64,000 bases of DNA from Symbiotaphrina buchneri (lineage: Eukaryota > Ascomycota > Symbiotaphrinales > Symbiotaphrinaceae). Positions 34,546 to 45,628 of the stretch are shown in pieces. The stretch spans positions 558,001 through 622,000 of the forward strand of contig BCIG01000012.1 of NCBI GenBank assembly GCA_001599915.1, written 5' to 3'. The translations under genes and the position numbers were made by a program. Position 1 is the stretch's first letter; each line of letters begins with the position of its first letter. Under the pieces are notes generated by a model that searched no databases, was not told where the DNA came from, and worked only from the letters and a program-made list of their open reading frames with translations.

Positions 34546-35532
34546 TTTTTGACTAGTATATATATGCATATTGAAGAATTATAATATCACCTTTATTTCA
34601 GTGCATGGAACTTTGCGATAGCAATACATCCGGTGGTCTGCGCACATTAAGCAACAAGGTTAGCTTACTCGCCTTCATGTTCCGGAGGGGATCACCCAAA
34701 ATTCAAAAACTTAAGCTTGGCTGGTAGCGGGTCCAAGGCACGTCTGTGAAGCACCCAATTAACGGGAAGCTCAACACTCATGTTGGTTGAGTATGGCTGT
34801 TGCGGCAAACTTTTCCGTTGGCAACATCGAGCATGATTTTCATGATGATTGATTGGGTGGGGGGCCAGAAGTAGAGCCGATCACAGCAGCGCGGTAAGAG
34901 GCACCGCGATCGTGAATGGCGCCTTGGAGTCATCGTTAGGCGCGCGCATTGTCTGCCAGGACGCATGAAACTCACGCTTTTCTCTCTCCGACAAGGAAAG
35001 AACTTTCAAAACAAGAGGTGGCTGTTACTTGTCTGTGAATAAGGTATGGCCCGGAAAGAATTATTATAATTGTGCTGACATGGCGCCATGTAACGCGCGT
35101 GATTATTGATCCTTCGACATCCTCATCTCTGCCAAGCTCATCTGCGATGCAAGCGCTCCTCCGTATGGAGTAAGTAATCCAATCTAATCGTCGAAACACG
35201 CTAGTGGGTAGCAAACTGTCAGGTCAGCTCCCGCGTCAGCTTCAGCTTCAGCTTCGTTCAGCCTTCCGCGGCTACTGCCGTCTGTGCGCGCGGACCCTGT
35301 TGCCTGTGCGCAACCCCAACCAACCCCCGCTCAGTAATAATCTCCTCGAAGGCAGACCAGATCATCTGCCTTGTAGACGGAGGGCCGAGCATAGAGGATA
35401 GATCCTCATACTAGATACAGGCTTATCTCATTCTTTCCCTCGACCTACTCGCCCCCAATTGCGTTCTCCTTCTTCAGTCCTCTTCAAGGCAGCCAATAGA
35501 TTGCCTCAAACACCTGTCGGAGGGTCGCCGCC
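34546..35532. other. Intergenic region, no gene supported
   Basis: 987 bp between GPI2 and the annexin. It has a pyrimidine-rich leader before 35533 and short tandem CAGCTT units at about 35226-35252. No gene is seen. Confidence 0.45.
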
Positions 35533-38040
35533 ATGTCTCTCCGTCCTGATGACTCCAGATCGCGTGGCCGCAGTAAGTCTCCGTCTGGGCGGGACCGAGC
35601 TTCTTCACACTCTCGAGCCCCTTCCACTTCGAGGGCACCATCTCGCGGCCCGTCTCGCGGGCCGTCTCCTGCTCCGGTTGATCGTCGTGCCAGGTCGCCG
35701 TCAAACAGCGAGTATGGTTACAGGTATGGTGCTGGCAGCGTGCCCCAAGCGCCGGACGCTCCCGCTAGCATGCCCATGCCGGGCGACTATATCCAGGAGC
35801 GGGAGGAGGTGAGGAAGGTTTATGAGTATGATGACCGCCATCGCGAACGGGAAAGAGACAGAGATCGAGATTATGACCGCGACCGCCCGCGGGATTATGA
35901 GAGAGACCGCTCGCGGGAAAGGGACTACGGCAGAGATTATGACAGGAAGAGCACCTACCGCTATGAGAGTGACCGGAAAGTCTACGAGTACGAGCGCAAC
36001 CCTCCACCGCAGCAGGCTCCTTTACCTTATGATCGCAATCCACCGACGTCTCCACGCCCAGGCTATGCGCAACCATCTCAGTACCAGTATGCGCGCCGGG
36101 ATGAGCTGGATGATGACCACCATGCAAGGGTAAGGCCAGAACATCTTACAAGGCACCTCAGCTTGAACGTCGGCGGTAACGCAGGGTTCCATGTGGACGC
36201 TAGTGGTCATTCTCCAAGCCAGTCCTATGCCCGACCAGTGAGCCCACAACCGCAGTACTCGCAACCTGTCAGTCCACAGCCTCAATATGCGCGGCCCTTA
36301 TCTTCTGTGGGTGGATATTCGAAGCCACCAGTGTCGCCGAAGCCGCAGTATGCCCAGCCGGCTGCTCCGCAATACGCTGCTACGCCTGCAAGTCCCGGGT
36401 ATTCGCACAACCTGGACTATGGGTATGCTCAACCGCCGGCGCACATAGCAGCGACCCAGCATGACCATCAGCAGCGACCGCCAATGCACCATAGTGTCTC
36501 CAGTCCTGTGCCTGGCTACGGGCAGCCCGCACAATATCAGTATGCTACGGCCCCGTCGGCTGAGAAGATCACATATATAGCGAAGCCACAGCATCCGTCC
36601 GAGCCAGCTCCGCTTCCATACACGCAGTCCGCGCATCCACAGGTCGTTGAAGTGCTTCCCGGAGGGCATGGACAGTATCAACAAACACAGATGCCTTTAT
36701 CACCATCAGGACTGAGTTCACACATGCACCACTTATCTGTTGGCGGCTCTGCCTCTCTCACTGTTGGACATGGGGGCGGCGCTCAGCCTCCCCCATCTCC
36801 ACTTTTGGAACCTTACCATGGAACTTATCAATCCATCTCGCCCATGCCGTCTCCTATTATGGGTCCTTCAACCGCTCTTGTGCATGGACACCACACTCCC
36901 TCCCCTCCGCCACTTGACTTGGCCGGGCTTGACTATTCTTCTGATGATTCTAGTCGACCACATCACTCCAATTCAAAAAGTGGTCGTCGAGCACGAATCT
37001 ACGATCCTGATCCAGATGCCGAAAAGCTCGTCGCAGCCCTGAGTGGGCACCGCACGCCAGATGCCGATGCCCTGATCGACGTCCTCCCTACTCTTACACA
37101 CGACCAGATGCTCGCCCTCCGCACATCCTACAAAGCCCATCTTCAAATCGGTGGAAAAGGCGTCAACATCGCCAAGCACATCAAGATGCGCGTGACCGGC
37201 GCCTTTGGCAAGCTATGCTACGTCCTCGCCCTCGGCCGCTGGGAGTCCGAAGCGCACTGGGCCAACTTCTGGTACCAATCCAGCACATCCCGGCGCGAAC
37301 TCCTCATCGAGGCCCTGCTGGGCCGCAGCAACGACGAGATCCGCCGCATCAAGGACACCTTCTCGGACAAGCGCTACGGCGACGATCTCGAGAAATGCAT
37401 GAAAGCCGAGTTACGGGCCGACAAATTCCGCAGCGGAATCCTGCTCGTGCTCGAAGAAAAACGCCAGGAAGAATCCGTCGCCATCAACGCCGAGCTCGTG
37501 CGGCGCGACGTCGAGACCCTCCGCCGCGCCTTGCAGGCCGACAAGGGCGGCGAGAGCGTCATGATCCAGGTCTGCGTCCTGCGCTCTGAAACCCACCTCC
37601 GCGAAGTCCTGCGCTCGTACGAGCGCCTCTACGCCCGCAATTTCGCTAAGGACATGCTCCGCCGCAGTAATAACCTCGTCGGCGAGAGCCTGGCGCATAT
37701 TTTGAATGGCGTAATTAACCGCCCCCTGCGCGACGCGCTGCTGCTGCACCATACGATCGTGACGGAGAGCGGCATATCTCCTCCCAAAGATTCAGAAACA
37801 AGCGTGACGCTGACGTTGTCGAAGAAGGGAGAGGAGTTGAAAGTTGATAAGACGGAGCGAGGCGAGAATAGGACCGAGTTACTGATTAGTCGCCTTGTGA
37901 GATATCATTGGGAGAAAGAACACCTGAGACGCGTTAAGGATGAGTATCGTGTGAGATATGGTGTTAGGGTTGAGGAACACTTGAAGAGCTATACGAAGGG
38001 TGATTTTCAGGAGATGTTGATTGAGATGTGCCGTGTTTAG
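35533..38040 (+). CDS. Annexin with long low-complexity N-terminal tail
   Basis: Calcium/phospholipid-binding annexin core of about 340 residues behind a disordered tail of about 480 residues; single exon, 835 residues. The tail starts Arg/Ser-rich (SRGRSKSPSGR) and then has charged Asp/Arg/Glu/Tyr repeats (DRDRDYDRDRPRDYERDRSR). A Pro/Gln/Tyr-rich part follows with imperfect repeats such as SPQPQYSQP, SPQPQYARP and SPKPQYAQP. The core carries degenerate annexin repeats: DAEKLVAALSGHRTPDADAL, LLIEALLGRSNDEIRRIKDT, then SYERLYARNFAKDML and the last unit. Type-2 calcium sites (GxGT...D/E) are poorly kept, as in the fungal AnxC4 type. The GTAAGT at 35573 is not taken as a donor, because the reading continues naturally and the only fitting acceptor breaks the frame. 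Confidence 0.88.
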   Translation: MSLRPDDSRSRGRSKSPSGRDRASSHSRAPSTSRAPSRGPSRGPSPAPVDRRARSPSNSEYGYRYGAGSVPQAPDAPASMPMPGDYIQEREEVRKVYEYDDRHRERERDRDRDYDRDRPRDYERDRSRERDYGRDYDRKSTYRYESDRKVYEYERNPPPQQAPLPYDRNPPTSPRPGYAQPSQYQYARRDELDDDHHARVRPEHLTRHLSLNVGGNAGFHVDASGHSPSQSYARPVSPQPQYSQPVSPQPQYARPLSSVGGYSKPPVSPKPQYAQPAAPQYAATPASPGYSHNLDYGYAQPPAHIAATQHDHQQRPPMHHSVSSPVPGYGQPAQYQYATAPSAEKITYIAKPQHPSEPAPLPYTQSAHPQVVEVLPGGHGQYQQTQMPLSPSGLSSHMHHLSVGGSASLTVGHGGGAQPPPSPLLEPYHGTYQSISPMPSPIMGPSTALVHGHHTPSPPPLDLAGLDYSSDDSSRPHHSNSKSGRRARIYDPDPDAEKLVAALSGHRTPDADALIDVLPTLTHDQMLALRTSYKAHLQIGGKGVNIAKHIKMRVTGAFGKLCYVLALGRWESEAHWANFWYQSSTSRRELLIEALLGRSNDEIRRIKDTFSDKRYGDDLEKCMKAELRADKFRSGILLVLEEKRQEESVAINAELVRRDVETLRRALQADKGGESVMIQVCVLRSETHLREVLRSYERLYARNFAKDMLRRSNNLVGESLAHILNGVINRPLRDALLLHHTIVTESGISPPKDSETSVTLTLSKKGEELKVDKTERGENRTELLISRLVRYHWEKEHLRRVKDEYRVRYGVRVEEHLKSYTKGDFQEMLIEMCRV

Positions 38041-39010
38041 GATTTGGATTTGGATATCTACTGCTGTTGATTCCCGGATAGGATTTGGATATCTATGGCT
38101 TCCGGTGGGGGATGAGGAGAGGGTTGCGGAGGGGTGAACAGCGCCGGTGCGCTGGTTGGGAACGTGGACGGTCCTGGAGACCACTTGTCTTCGTCCCTCT
38201 ACATGACCATGGTTTGAAGTGGAGAATGGAGACCAAGGACGGAGAGACGACGAGACAAGAACCCAACGGTAGGATTTCGACGGCATTCGTCGGCCAAGGC
38301 TCATCTTCCGAAAGCTGGCGTGGTTATGTATGGTTATATAACACCAGCTCCCACTGTATCACGCGAACTCGAAGGAGACGAACGATTCAAGACAGGTGCA
38401 TCATGCATCTACAAGGCATCTACAGGCTCATATCCACCTTACCTTATCAACGGCAGTTACATTACGCACAAGCTATATATATCACGTCATCAATGTCATA
38501 TCTGACAATCTAAACCCCCATAGTGAAAGTGACCACCCTCTTTGGTTGTATTGATTGCTTTTATACTGTTTTTGTATATATTTCTCTTAGATGGATTTGC
38601 TGGTATAGGACCCAAAAAGAGAGCCAAAAAGAGCCCTCGGCTTGGAAGCCCCCAAGGCCCCTTTATCCACCACGGGTACTGATTACGCCCCAAACTTGCC
38701 GCGCCGCGGGCATGTTATATACCTGGAGTTTGAGAGACCCCAGTAACTATCGTAGTCTTGGCTTCGGGCAGTTCTTTGCTTGACTCGTTCTCCTGAGCAG
38801 CTTTTGTGGTATACAGGCGTGCATTCGGCTTGCCTAATGTATTCCTAAGAATTCTTTCAGGACACGATAGTTGTGCCCAAGGTCGACAAAATAATCGACC
38901 CCCAGTTGGGGCCCAGCACCTGCCGGGGTGTCGTGCAGGCCAGAGATGATAAGTATCCGCTCGCGAGCACGCGGAGGCCGGAGAATCCTCAGCCCATAAG
39001 CATCATGCAC
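38041..39010. other. Convergent intergenic region
   Basis: 970 bp between two 3' ends. AT-rich around 38440-38600; no gene, RNA or repeat is recognised. Confidence 0.45.
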
Positions 39011-42000
39011 TCAGCCCTCAGGATCACCATCGCGGTCCTCGCCATAATGTTCACTACCCATTCCATCCCACTGGGGCGGCGCGTCATATTGCTCACGCGA
39101 CAGCCTCTTCTTTTCACGCCTCACATCGCTCGACACCTGCTCGGGCGCCGCCTGCATATTCGGCACTAGCGGCGCATACGTCGCGGGCGGCATGAGGTCC
39201 ATCATGGGCGCATACGACGGCTCACCATAAGGCGGCGAGCTAAACGCCGTGTCCAAGGGCGCCACATACTGCGGGTGCGTATGCGGCATGAGCACGCCCT
39301 GGAACGGGAGGTGCTGGTCGTAGGCGGTATAGACGGACGAGGCGAACGGGTTGATTGATTGAGATGGGCCGGCGGGGGCGCCGTAGTAGGACATGTCCGG
39401 GAACTGCTCGAGGAACTGGTCTGGGTCGTAGGCGTCCATGTCCATGGGTTGATAGGATCCTGAGTCGGGGGATGGGGCTGAGAAGAGATCTTGCTGCACG
39501 GGGCTCCATTGCCGGGCATAAGGGACTTGAGGGTGCGGGGCCTGCTGAAACATGTCATTTTGGCCGGAACCCTGCTCGGAGGAGAGCTGCGCGAGAGAAT
39601 CCGACGCCGACTTGTGCGGACTCGGCATGGCATCTATCCGCGCCATTGATCCGGAGACTTCGTCTCCTCTTCCGACACGCGGTGCGACAATTTGGAGCAT
39701 CTGGTTACAAATTTCGTACGCCCGTGACGCTGAAAGATCTCCGTACGACATGGATTTCAACCAAGAGACCGCCTTGGTAGAGTCTTGCACCATCGCCGCT
39801 GCTTTCGCTGGGACGTGCTCGGCATGAAAAGCAAGTTCCAGAAGCAGTACTATAGTGGCTTGCATGATATAGTGGAGGACAATCCACCAGAGTGAAGGTT
39901 GATAGAGCTCAGCCGGGTCCGGTACGTCACTGAGCAGTCTGATGATATTGGTCGCAGCGGCCACGCATTTCTCTGCTGACTCTCGATTGAAATCCGCCGA
40001 TCGTCTGGACTCCTTGGGCATTTTCCTTTCCGTCCTACAGAGACACGGCCGGTAGAGCAATATCTTCGAGCTGTAAAAGAAGAAGGCGAGATTGGTCCTA
40101 TATTTGGTGAACATCTCGTCCCTGTCGCCAGCAGAGTTTGACTCGAAGTCAAAATCTTGGGGCAGCATAAACTTCCACCTATGCAGCTTCTCTTCCAGCG
40201 AATGAATGCCCCTCTGGATACCTGCCCAGGACCTGTTCCTTGTCTCTGCACGATAGAGAGATGTGATCATCTGATGAGTTAACATGGACATCTGAGTGAA
40301 GTTGACAAAGTAGGTAGCTGCATTTGGTTGCCCTTGCAATCTGAAAGTGTTCCACAGTTTGTCTTCTGATAGTACTGCGAGGTTCTCCCGATTCACTGGT
40401 GTATCGTCGGAAGCCTCTTCACCAGTGCCGGATTGAGACCTTCTTCTGCCTGCAGAAGTACGTGAACTCGATGACAGATCTGCTTGTCTCTCTTCTATCG
40501 TGTACTTATCATATATTTCGTCTGTCAAATCCTCTTCGTCAATGGGAATCGGGAGAGCAATTGTACAATCCCCATCCGAGATTGAAGACGGTCTGCCGGT
40601 CATTATGCCAAGATGGCGCTCCAGGCCGTAGATCGACCACCAAAGACGGACGCGGTGTTCCTTTTCAATTCCTGAAATGGTTCTGACGGTAGTCCGTAGA
40701 TTTAGGCCGAGGGTCAATGCAAATCGGATTGCAAGGCCACACAGGTTCCAGGCGCGGTTGATTTGCCCGATCGTTATGAGATATATAGTCATCAGCGTCG
40801 TGCATTGTATCTGTTCGAGATCGGGATGGTCGATGATAGCATCATTGTTCATCGAGAGCATTCGAGCTCTGGTAAAGAGTCTCATGTCATCCAATGGCCC
40901 ATCTTGTGGCTGACTAGCACTCAACAGTGCATGTTTGGCGCCAAGGGCCAGGATCAAATTCATGATGGCCAACCATTTCCTGCCTTTGTCGACCGGCCTT
41001 CGGTTATCTTCGCCATCCATGTAGGCCTTGTAGCCCTTCAGGAAAGTCGGTCGGAACACTATGGGAAAAGAGGGATGGACAGTTTTGAAGTAGCAAGCAA
41101 TGTACTGATCGGCCACCTGACGGACCGGCAAAGCATACGGATCCACTTTTTCCGAGATAGTTATCGCCTTATCATCAAGATGGTATCCTGAATCGCTGAT
41201 CGAGACATTGCCCGTCTGCTGGGAGCCGCCTCCACCTGCTTCGCCTTTTCTCACAGCTCTTTGATGTGACTCGGAAACACCGGAGCCACTCATCTGATGC
41301 TCGTCACTTGGACCATACCCACTTTCGCCGGGCCACGCTGACGATGCATTCGATTCCGACTCGGCCAATGCCCGCAGCCTTTGGACCCAGACAACTTCCG
41401 AATTCTTTCCCATGTAACCCGTAGCTCTTGTATCAGCGTTGAGGTTCACATCTTCCATGGCGCGGTCTAGCGAACCAGTAGATCCAGCATCGCCGGAGAC
41501 GTCTGATTCACCCCCCGAGTCATAGTTGGGCTCTCCATCTCCAGACGCCTCCCTTCTCGATCCCATCGAGTTAGTCGCAGACTTGAATGAGTCAACGTGT
41601 TGTAAGTGCTCGTGGTCATCCATACTCACCTTCGACAAGGTTTTGTGTATGGCGATCTTCCCTGCCTCATCTAGCTGAGAGGATACACTGCGTAATAGTC
41701 TCTCGTAGTCCGCCAGTCGTTTCCTCAAGGTATCCAACTCCTTCTTGACCCGGTCCCTTTTCGCATCGGCGTAGACGCATGCAATCGCATAATCTTGACA
41801 ATGTTGGCAGATTGGCCGCTCGCCGCTGCATTTCGTCTTACGTTGTCGACAAGGTTCACAGGCATGCATGACCCGCTGTTTATCCACCTTGGCCGCCTCG
41901 CTTTCCACGTCCCTTGGTATCCTGGGGATCGCAACCTTTCCAGACCTAGATCCACTTGGTTGATGCAATGGCGTCTCAGGGTTCTGGCTGAGAGTTGGTC

Positions 42001-42217
42001 TAGAAGAGGCGGATGCAGGTAACTGCAAGTTCGAGAGTGATATAGGTGGAGCTGTTGCCGGCTCTGAAGGCTGAAGAGGACGGGAAGGTTGTGGAGCAAG
42101 GTTCTGCAGCGATCGAGGAGCGCTGCGGACCTGCGACTGCCCGCCACGAGAACCAACCCGGCCAGGTCTGTCGGCTGCAGAGGAGCTGGGTCCGGTGCGT
42201 TTGCGTTTGTCAGACAT
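39011..42217 (-). CDS. Zn2Cys6 fungal transcription factor
   Basis: DNA-binding regulator of 1068 residues in one exon, starting at ATG 42217 (MSDKRKRTGP). A Pro/Ser/Arg-rich tail of 115 residues precedes the binuclear zinc cluster, whose six cysteines are C120, C123, C130, C137, C140 and C147 (CEPCRQRKTKC...). A linker and a coiled coil (VKKELDTLRKRLADYERLL) follow and suggest dimer binding to CGG half-sites. The middle homology region (fungal_trans) spans about 400-700, including the YIACYFKTVHPSFPIVFRP and RLWWSIYGLERHLGIMTGRP blocks typical of the family. The C-terminal third is Pro/Tyr/Gln-rich, as in activation domains. Target genes cannot be inferred; no metabolic cluster adjoins it. 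Confidence 0.93.
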   Translation of the reverse strand: MSDKRKRTGPSSSAADRPGRVGSRGGQSQVRSAPRSLQNLAPQPSRPLQPSEPATAPPISLSNLQLPASASSRPTLSQNPETPLHQPSGSRSGKVAIPRIPRDVESEAAKVDKQRVMHACEPCRQRKTKCSGERPICQHCQDYAIACVYADAKRDRVKKELDTLRKRLADYERLLRSVSSQLDEAGKIAIHKTLSKVSMDDHEHLQHVDSFKSATNSMGSRREASGDGEPNYDSGGESDVSGDAGSTGSLDRAMEDVNLNADTRATGYMGKNSEVVWVQRLRALAESESNASSAWPGESGYGPSDEHQMSGSGVSESHQRAVRKGEAGGGGSQQTGNVSISDSGYHLDDKAITISEKVDPYALPVRQVADQYIACYFKTVHPSFPIVFRPTFLKGYKAYMDGEDNRRPVDKGRKWLAIMNLILALGAKHALLSASQPQDGPLDDMRLFTRARMLSMNNDAIIDHPDLEQIQCTTLMTIYLITIGQINRAWNLCGLAIRFALTLGLNLRTTVRTISGIEKEHRVRLWWSIYGLERHLGIMTGRPSSISDGDCTIALPIPIDEEDLTDEIYDKYTIEERQADLSSSSRTSAGRRRSQSGTGEEASDDTPVNRENLAVLSEDKLWNTFRLQGQPNAATYFVNFTQMSMLTHQMITSLYRAETRNRSWAGIQRGIHSLEEKLHRWKFMLPQDFDFESNSAGDRDEMFTKYRTNLAFFFYSSKILLYRPCLCRTERKMPKESRRSADFNRESAEKCVAAATNIIRLLSDVPDPAELYQPSLWWIVLHYIMQATIVLLLELAFHAEHVPAKAAAMVQDSTKAVSWLKSMSYGDLSASRAYEICNQMLQIVAPRVGRGDEVSGSMARIDAMPSPHKSASDSLAQLSSEQGSGQNDMFQQAPHPQVPYARQWSPVQQDLFSAPSPDSGSYQPMDMDAYDPDQFLEQFPDMSYYGAPAGPSQSINPFASSVYTAYDQHLPFQGVLMPHTHPQYVAPLDTAFSSPPYGEPSYAPMMDLMPPATYAPLVPNMQAAPEQVSSDVRREKKRLSREQYDAPPQWDGMGSEHYGEDRDGDPEG

Positions 42218-44727
42218 GTTGAGTCTGAGAGGGCAGCGAAGGGCTGGACGATGAAAGGGCCAGAGAGCGGGGTCAGAACAGTCAATAGCTCCCTGGTATG
42301 CTCTCAATGAAGTCCATGTGTTTGGAGCATAGATAACGTTCAAAGGTGATGGGTAGAACGAGTAAAGACAGAGTAAAGCGCGAATTTAGTCTCAGTGTCC
42401 AGTTGAAGGAAGATGACCAGGCAACTGCTTTCAAGAGAAACTCGCCTGTCTTTGCAGAGAGAGTGGAAGGTGGGAAGAGTCCTGAAGACTACCGTGCATC
42501 ATATCCGGGTGGGCCTTGTGGAAGTGACCACCCAGCCGCTTACCTATTGCATGAAGCTAGAGCAAAGAGCCGGACCCTGGACGAAGATACCTGCCGTACT
42601 CGTACTCGACGGATAAAGAATGCGCTCTCGACGAGAGTACAGAGTACAGAGACTTTACATTAGTACTGTGGAATTCCCCAGCTCCAAATAGAAGAGTACG
42701 AGTAGCTACAATGGCCACCCAAATCTCACCCGAAGCCTGAGCAGGGTCCAATTGTCCGAGGTCAGATATCATTGGTATTCCAACAACATGTGGCTTCGGT
42801 TCCAGCTTGCCCTTTTCCCTGCCTTTCCTTAGGTAAGGTGGGGCGGAGCAGGACACTAACATATGACACACGCACCCCTCAGAGTCTCAGACCCAAGGAA
42901 CACACTCTTTGTCTGTCACACCCTTCGCTAAGGCAGGGTAGATCGCTTTCGGAGAGGGCTAGCCGGGACCGACGGCGTCTGGCATGGTGGAGGCGAACAG
43001 GGGAAGGTCCACAGATGCCGAAATGTTTCCACCCTTTCCGTCATACGGTAACCCCATGATCAAGCAACCTTGGAAGATATGATGAGGTCAGTTTCATACC
43101 GTAAGGTACCGAAGTACGGAGAACACCGTTAGGAATACGAGGATCTTCCTGACACGACCAGTAAATCTCCGTCTCCCAGGTACGATACACCTTACAAACT
43201 AAGATACCTCCCTCCTCCCCTATAAACGGAGCCATCTCCGCTTCATTCCAGACTTCGTCTCTATCGGGAACCAACCCCTTCAAACCAATCACCTCACAGA
43301 TACCAAAGAAGATTCCACTTCCTCCCGGGCTCCAAGATCACAGTACCATACTATAACTGACTAGACTACTAAGAATTGTACCTAGTATCCTTTGGGCCAG
43401 ACTTCAGAACTGGCGGACCCAACCTCCGTCTCCCCGGGGGCCAAACCTGCCCTCCGTCTCTCCGACAGCCGCCCATAAGGGTCCTTCAAGCAGTCGATTT
43501 AGTGGGTCTAATCGACTTCCTACCTACCTCCTGGTTCGAAACTTTCCGATGGCGATAAATAGATCCCGGCCACAGATAAACATCCATTAAGCTTTTGGAA
43601 GAGCCGATCCTCCACTGATCTAAACGGATCTGAAGAAGCAAGCTCTGTGGCAGGTTACAATCGATCTGATCTGAGCTCCGCTGATACCTTTAAAAGCTTT
43701 CCGCCGGGTGACATCGGAGTATTGACTGCGGCATTCAACGAACCTTGTGATATCGTAGTTTAACACCTCATCGTGGTGCGGGAGACTAGTAGCCTTTAGG
43801 TGACGTTGATGTTGAGCTCTCAAGAGCAAAATCATGAATATCGGGTTACACTTACAGATTTTTATCCCTCTCCTCACGCAAAGTCTCACGGGTTCCGTCC
43901 TATATAAGGAAATACCACAGTTATTCAGCTGATCCATTATTGGAGAAATGAGTGGAAGCTGTCCTGACAATTTTCAGTATAGAATTTCCGAAGACCTCGA
44001 TGTGCGATGGAGAGACTCTACATTACATATACTGCCGGTATCTCAAAATTGGCTTTTTAACAATCCCGCAACAGGTAGGTAGGAAGGGCTAGTACAGTTA
44101 ACTAAGGTACCCATCATGTGTGCCCAACTAGAGGGCAGTGCAACTCCTTTCCTGATGGTTTGAGGCTCAGGTTCATCCTTCTACTTCCGACCAACGCAAG
44201 AGCAACTATCCAGCACATAAATTTGTGATTACACCCATTGGAGCACAAGGAAGCTGTTGAGGTGTAGGAATGCTCTACGTCATATCCTCCTATTGATGAG
44301 ATTTTTTAAAGGCGAGAGAGGAGGGGAGAGTTATTTACATGCCTTTAGACTAGATATGATGGAAATAATGCGGCAAATGCTCCTTGATCATATCTAATAC
44401 CACAATCCTCATTGCAGTACCCTTGGTGCATCTCAAGGTCAAGAGAGAAGACCTTACCAGCCATAACCACAATGATGCCACGCTCATACTCAGCAATTCG
44501 TCCATGACCATCATCATAGCCTGGTGCAGCGTGTGCAGGCTGCAACCTTACTGGAAACTCCATGCCTAATCCAGTCCCGTTCTGTCGCGTGAGTCCCGCT
44601 CACGTCGACCCTGAACGGTAGCCACACAACCGGGACACGAGAAGCAGCGAAGGGTGAGGGACCGAAGCCCTCGGACCCTTCCTCATGAGCGTTATGTGCG
44701 ATAACCCGACGCATAGATCCGGCAGCT
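42218..44727. other. Long intergenic region, no gene supported
   Basis: 2.5 kb between the transcription factor start and the AIM11 end. The part at about 43600-44500 is more AT-rich than its surroundings and has only short frames. A TATATAAGG occurs near 43901 without a following gene. No terminal repeats, transposase-like frame or RNA gene is recognised. The long upstream space may serve the transcription factor promoter. Confidence 0.45.
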
Positions 44728-45288
44728 TTATTGAGGCTTCTCATTCTCAGCACTGTTGCTTTTCTTCTCCCGCTCCTCTTTCCTTCCCAGTACACTAGCA
44801 ACCCACTCCTCGATCTGCCGTTCGGAGTCCTCATCTCTCACTCCATCTGATCCAATCTCTTTTCTGATCTTAGTCCTCAGATCGTCGAGACTCTTAATAT
44901 CAAACCACCACGCCGCTCCTCCAAACGCCATCATCGCGAAGCTGACCACATTGAGTGTTGCCAGCTGCAGCGCCTGCAAGGCCTCCACCGCTCCACTAAC
45001 CTGAGGCTGCCTCTGTACGTGCGAGCTCAGTGGTTGGCGGATGTACGGATTGAGTGTCAGCGATGGCGAGTATTGATAGTAATGTGGTGTTGTGGCTAGG
45101 CGTCGCGTGGTCAGGGCTCGGCGGGTGGTGAGGATGGAGAGGACGACGAAGCCGGTGCCGGCGAAGAAGAGTTTGGCAGGTTTGAAGTTCAGGTTGACTG
45201 AGTCGGGAGAGGTGGATGGAGCTGGCGGATTGGACGAGGTGTCTGATGTAGAGGAGGACATGTTGATGGAGGTTTGTTGGAGGGCCAT
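44728..45288 (-). CDS. AIM11: AIM11 family mitochondrial membrane protein
   Basis: A 186-residue single-exon protein similar to fungal Altered Inheritance of Mitochondria protein 11, a small membrane protein of unknown biochemical role. A polar Ser/Thr/Pro-rich start precedes a first hydrophobic segment (LFFAGTGFVVLSIL) followed by the basic TTRRALTTRRL. A middle loop (HYYQYSPSLTLNPYIRQPL) leads to GAVEALQALQLATLNVVSFA, the conserved second membrane segment (MMAFGGAAWWF), and a charged C-terminal helix (LDDLRTKIRKEI). The two-segment layout and the VEALxxATLNV block are the family hallmarks. The ATG at 45288 is the first in frame; a second at 45261 is also possible. Confidence 0.82.
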   Translation of the reverse strand: MALQQTSINMSSSTSDTSSNPPAPSTSPDSVNLNFKPAKLFFAGTGFVVLSILTTRRALTTRRLATTPHYYQYSPSLTLNPYIRQPLSSHVQRQPQVSGAVEALQALQLATLNVVSFAMMAFGGAAWWFDIKSLDDLRTKIRKEIGSDGVRDEDSERQIEEWVASVLGRKEEREKKSNSAENEKPQ

Positions 45289-45628
45289 AGGACCGTCGGA
45301 GTCGGGGAGCTTTGCCTGCGGAAGAGGTGAAACACCGTCTACCGAGCTCAGACGCCACTCAATGCACCAAGTTCGAGTCCTTCTAAAGGTCTAATCGTTC
45401 ATAAGAGACCCAAGAGATTGTATTCGACCGGTCCATCCAGCTGTGAAGATGGGGCGCCTGCGAGTATGTTCTCCGCGATATTCGTGAAGCCATTTGGGGT
45501 CGGTTAGTGCCGGGTACCCTTTCATTGGCTGTTGTGGCTTATTCATCAACTCGCTTAACATAACCTTCACGCACTTTTTGCCTGCCATGTTCATAAGATC
45601 AAATAAGGACAAATTTAAATGATTACTG
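45289..45628. other. Intergenic region between AIM11 and the tRNA gene
   Basis: 340 bp with the AIM11 promoter and the tRNA 5' flank; the last 30 bases before the tRNA are AT-rich. No gene is seen. Confidence 0.45.

Noticed and set aside
35573-35693. GTAAGT donor inside the annexin 5' end
   Set aside because: The only fitting acceptor gives a 121-bp removal that breaks the frame, and the RS-rich reading through it fits the family's tail.
43895-43910. TATATAAGG core-promoter-like sequence
   Set aside because: No coding or RNA gene follows on either strand within a sensible distance.
42218-44727. AT-rich stretch considered as a transposon remnant
   Set aside because: No terminal repeats, target duplication or transposase/reverse-transcriptase-like frame could be seen.
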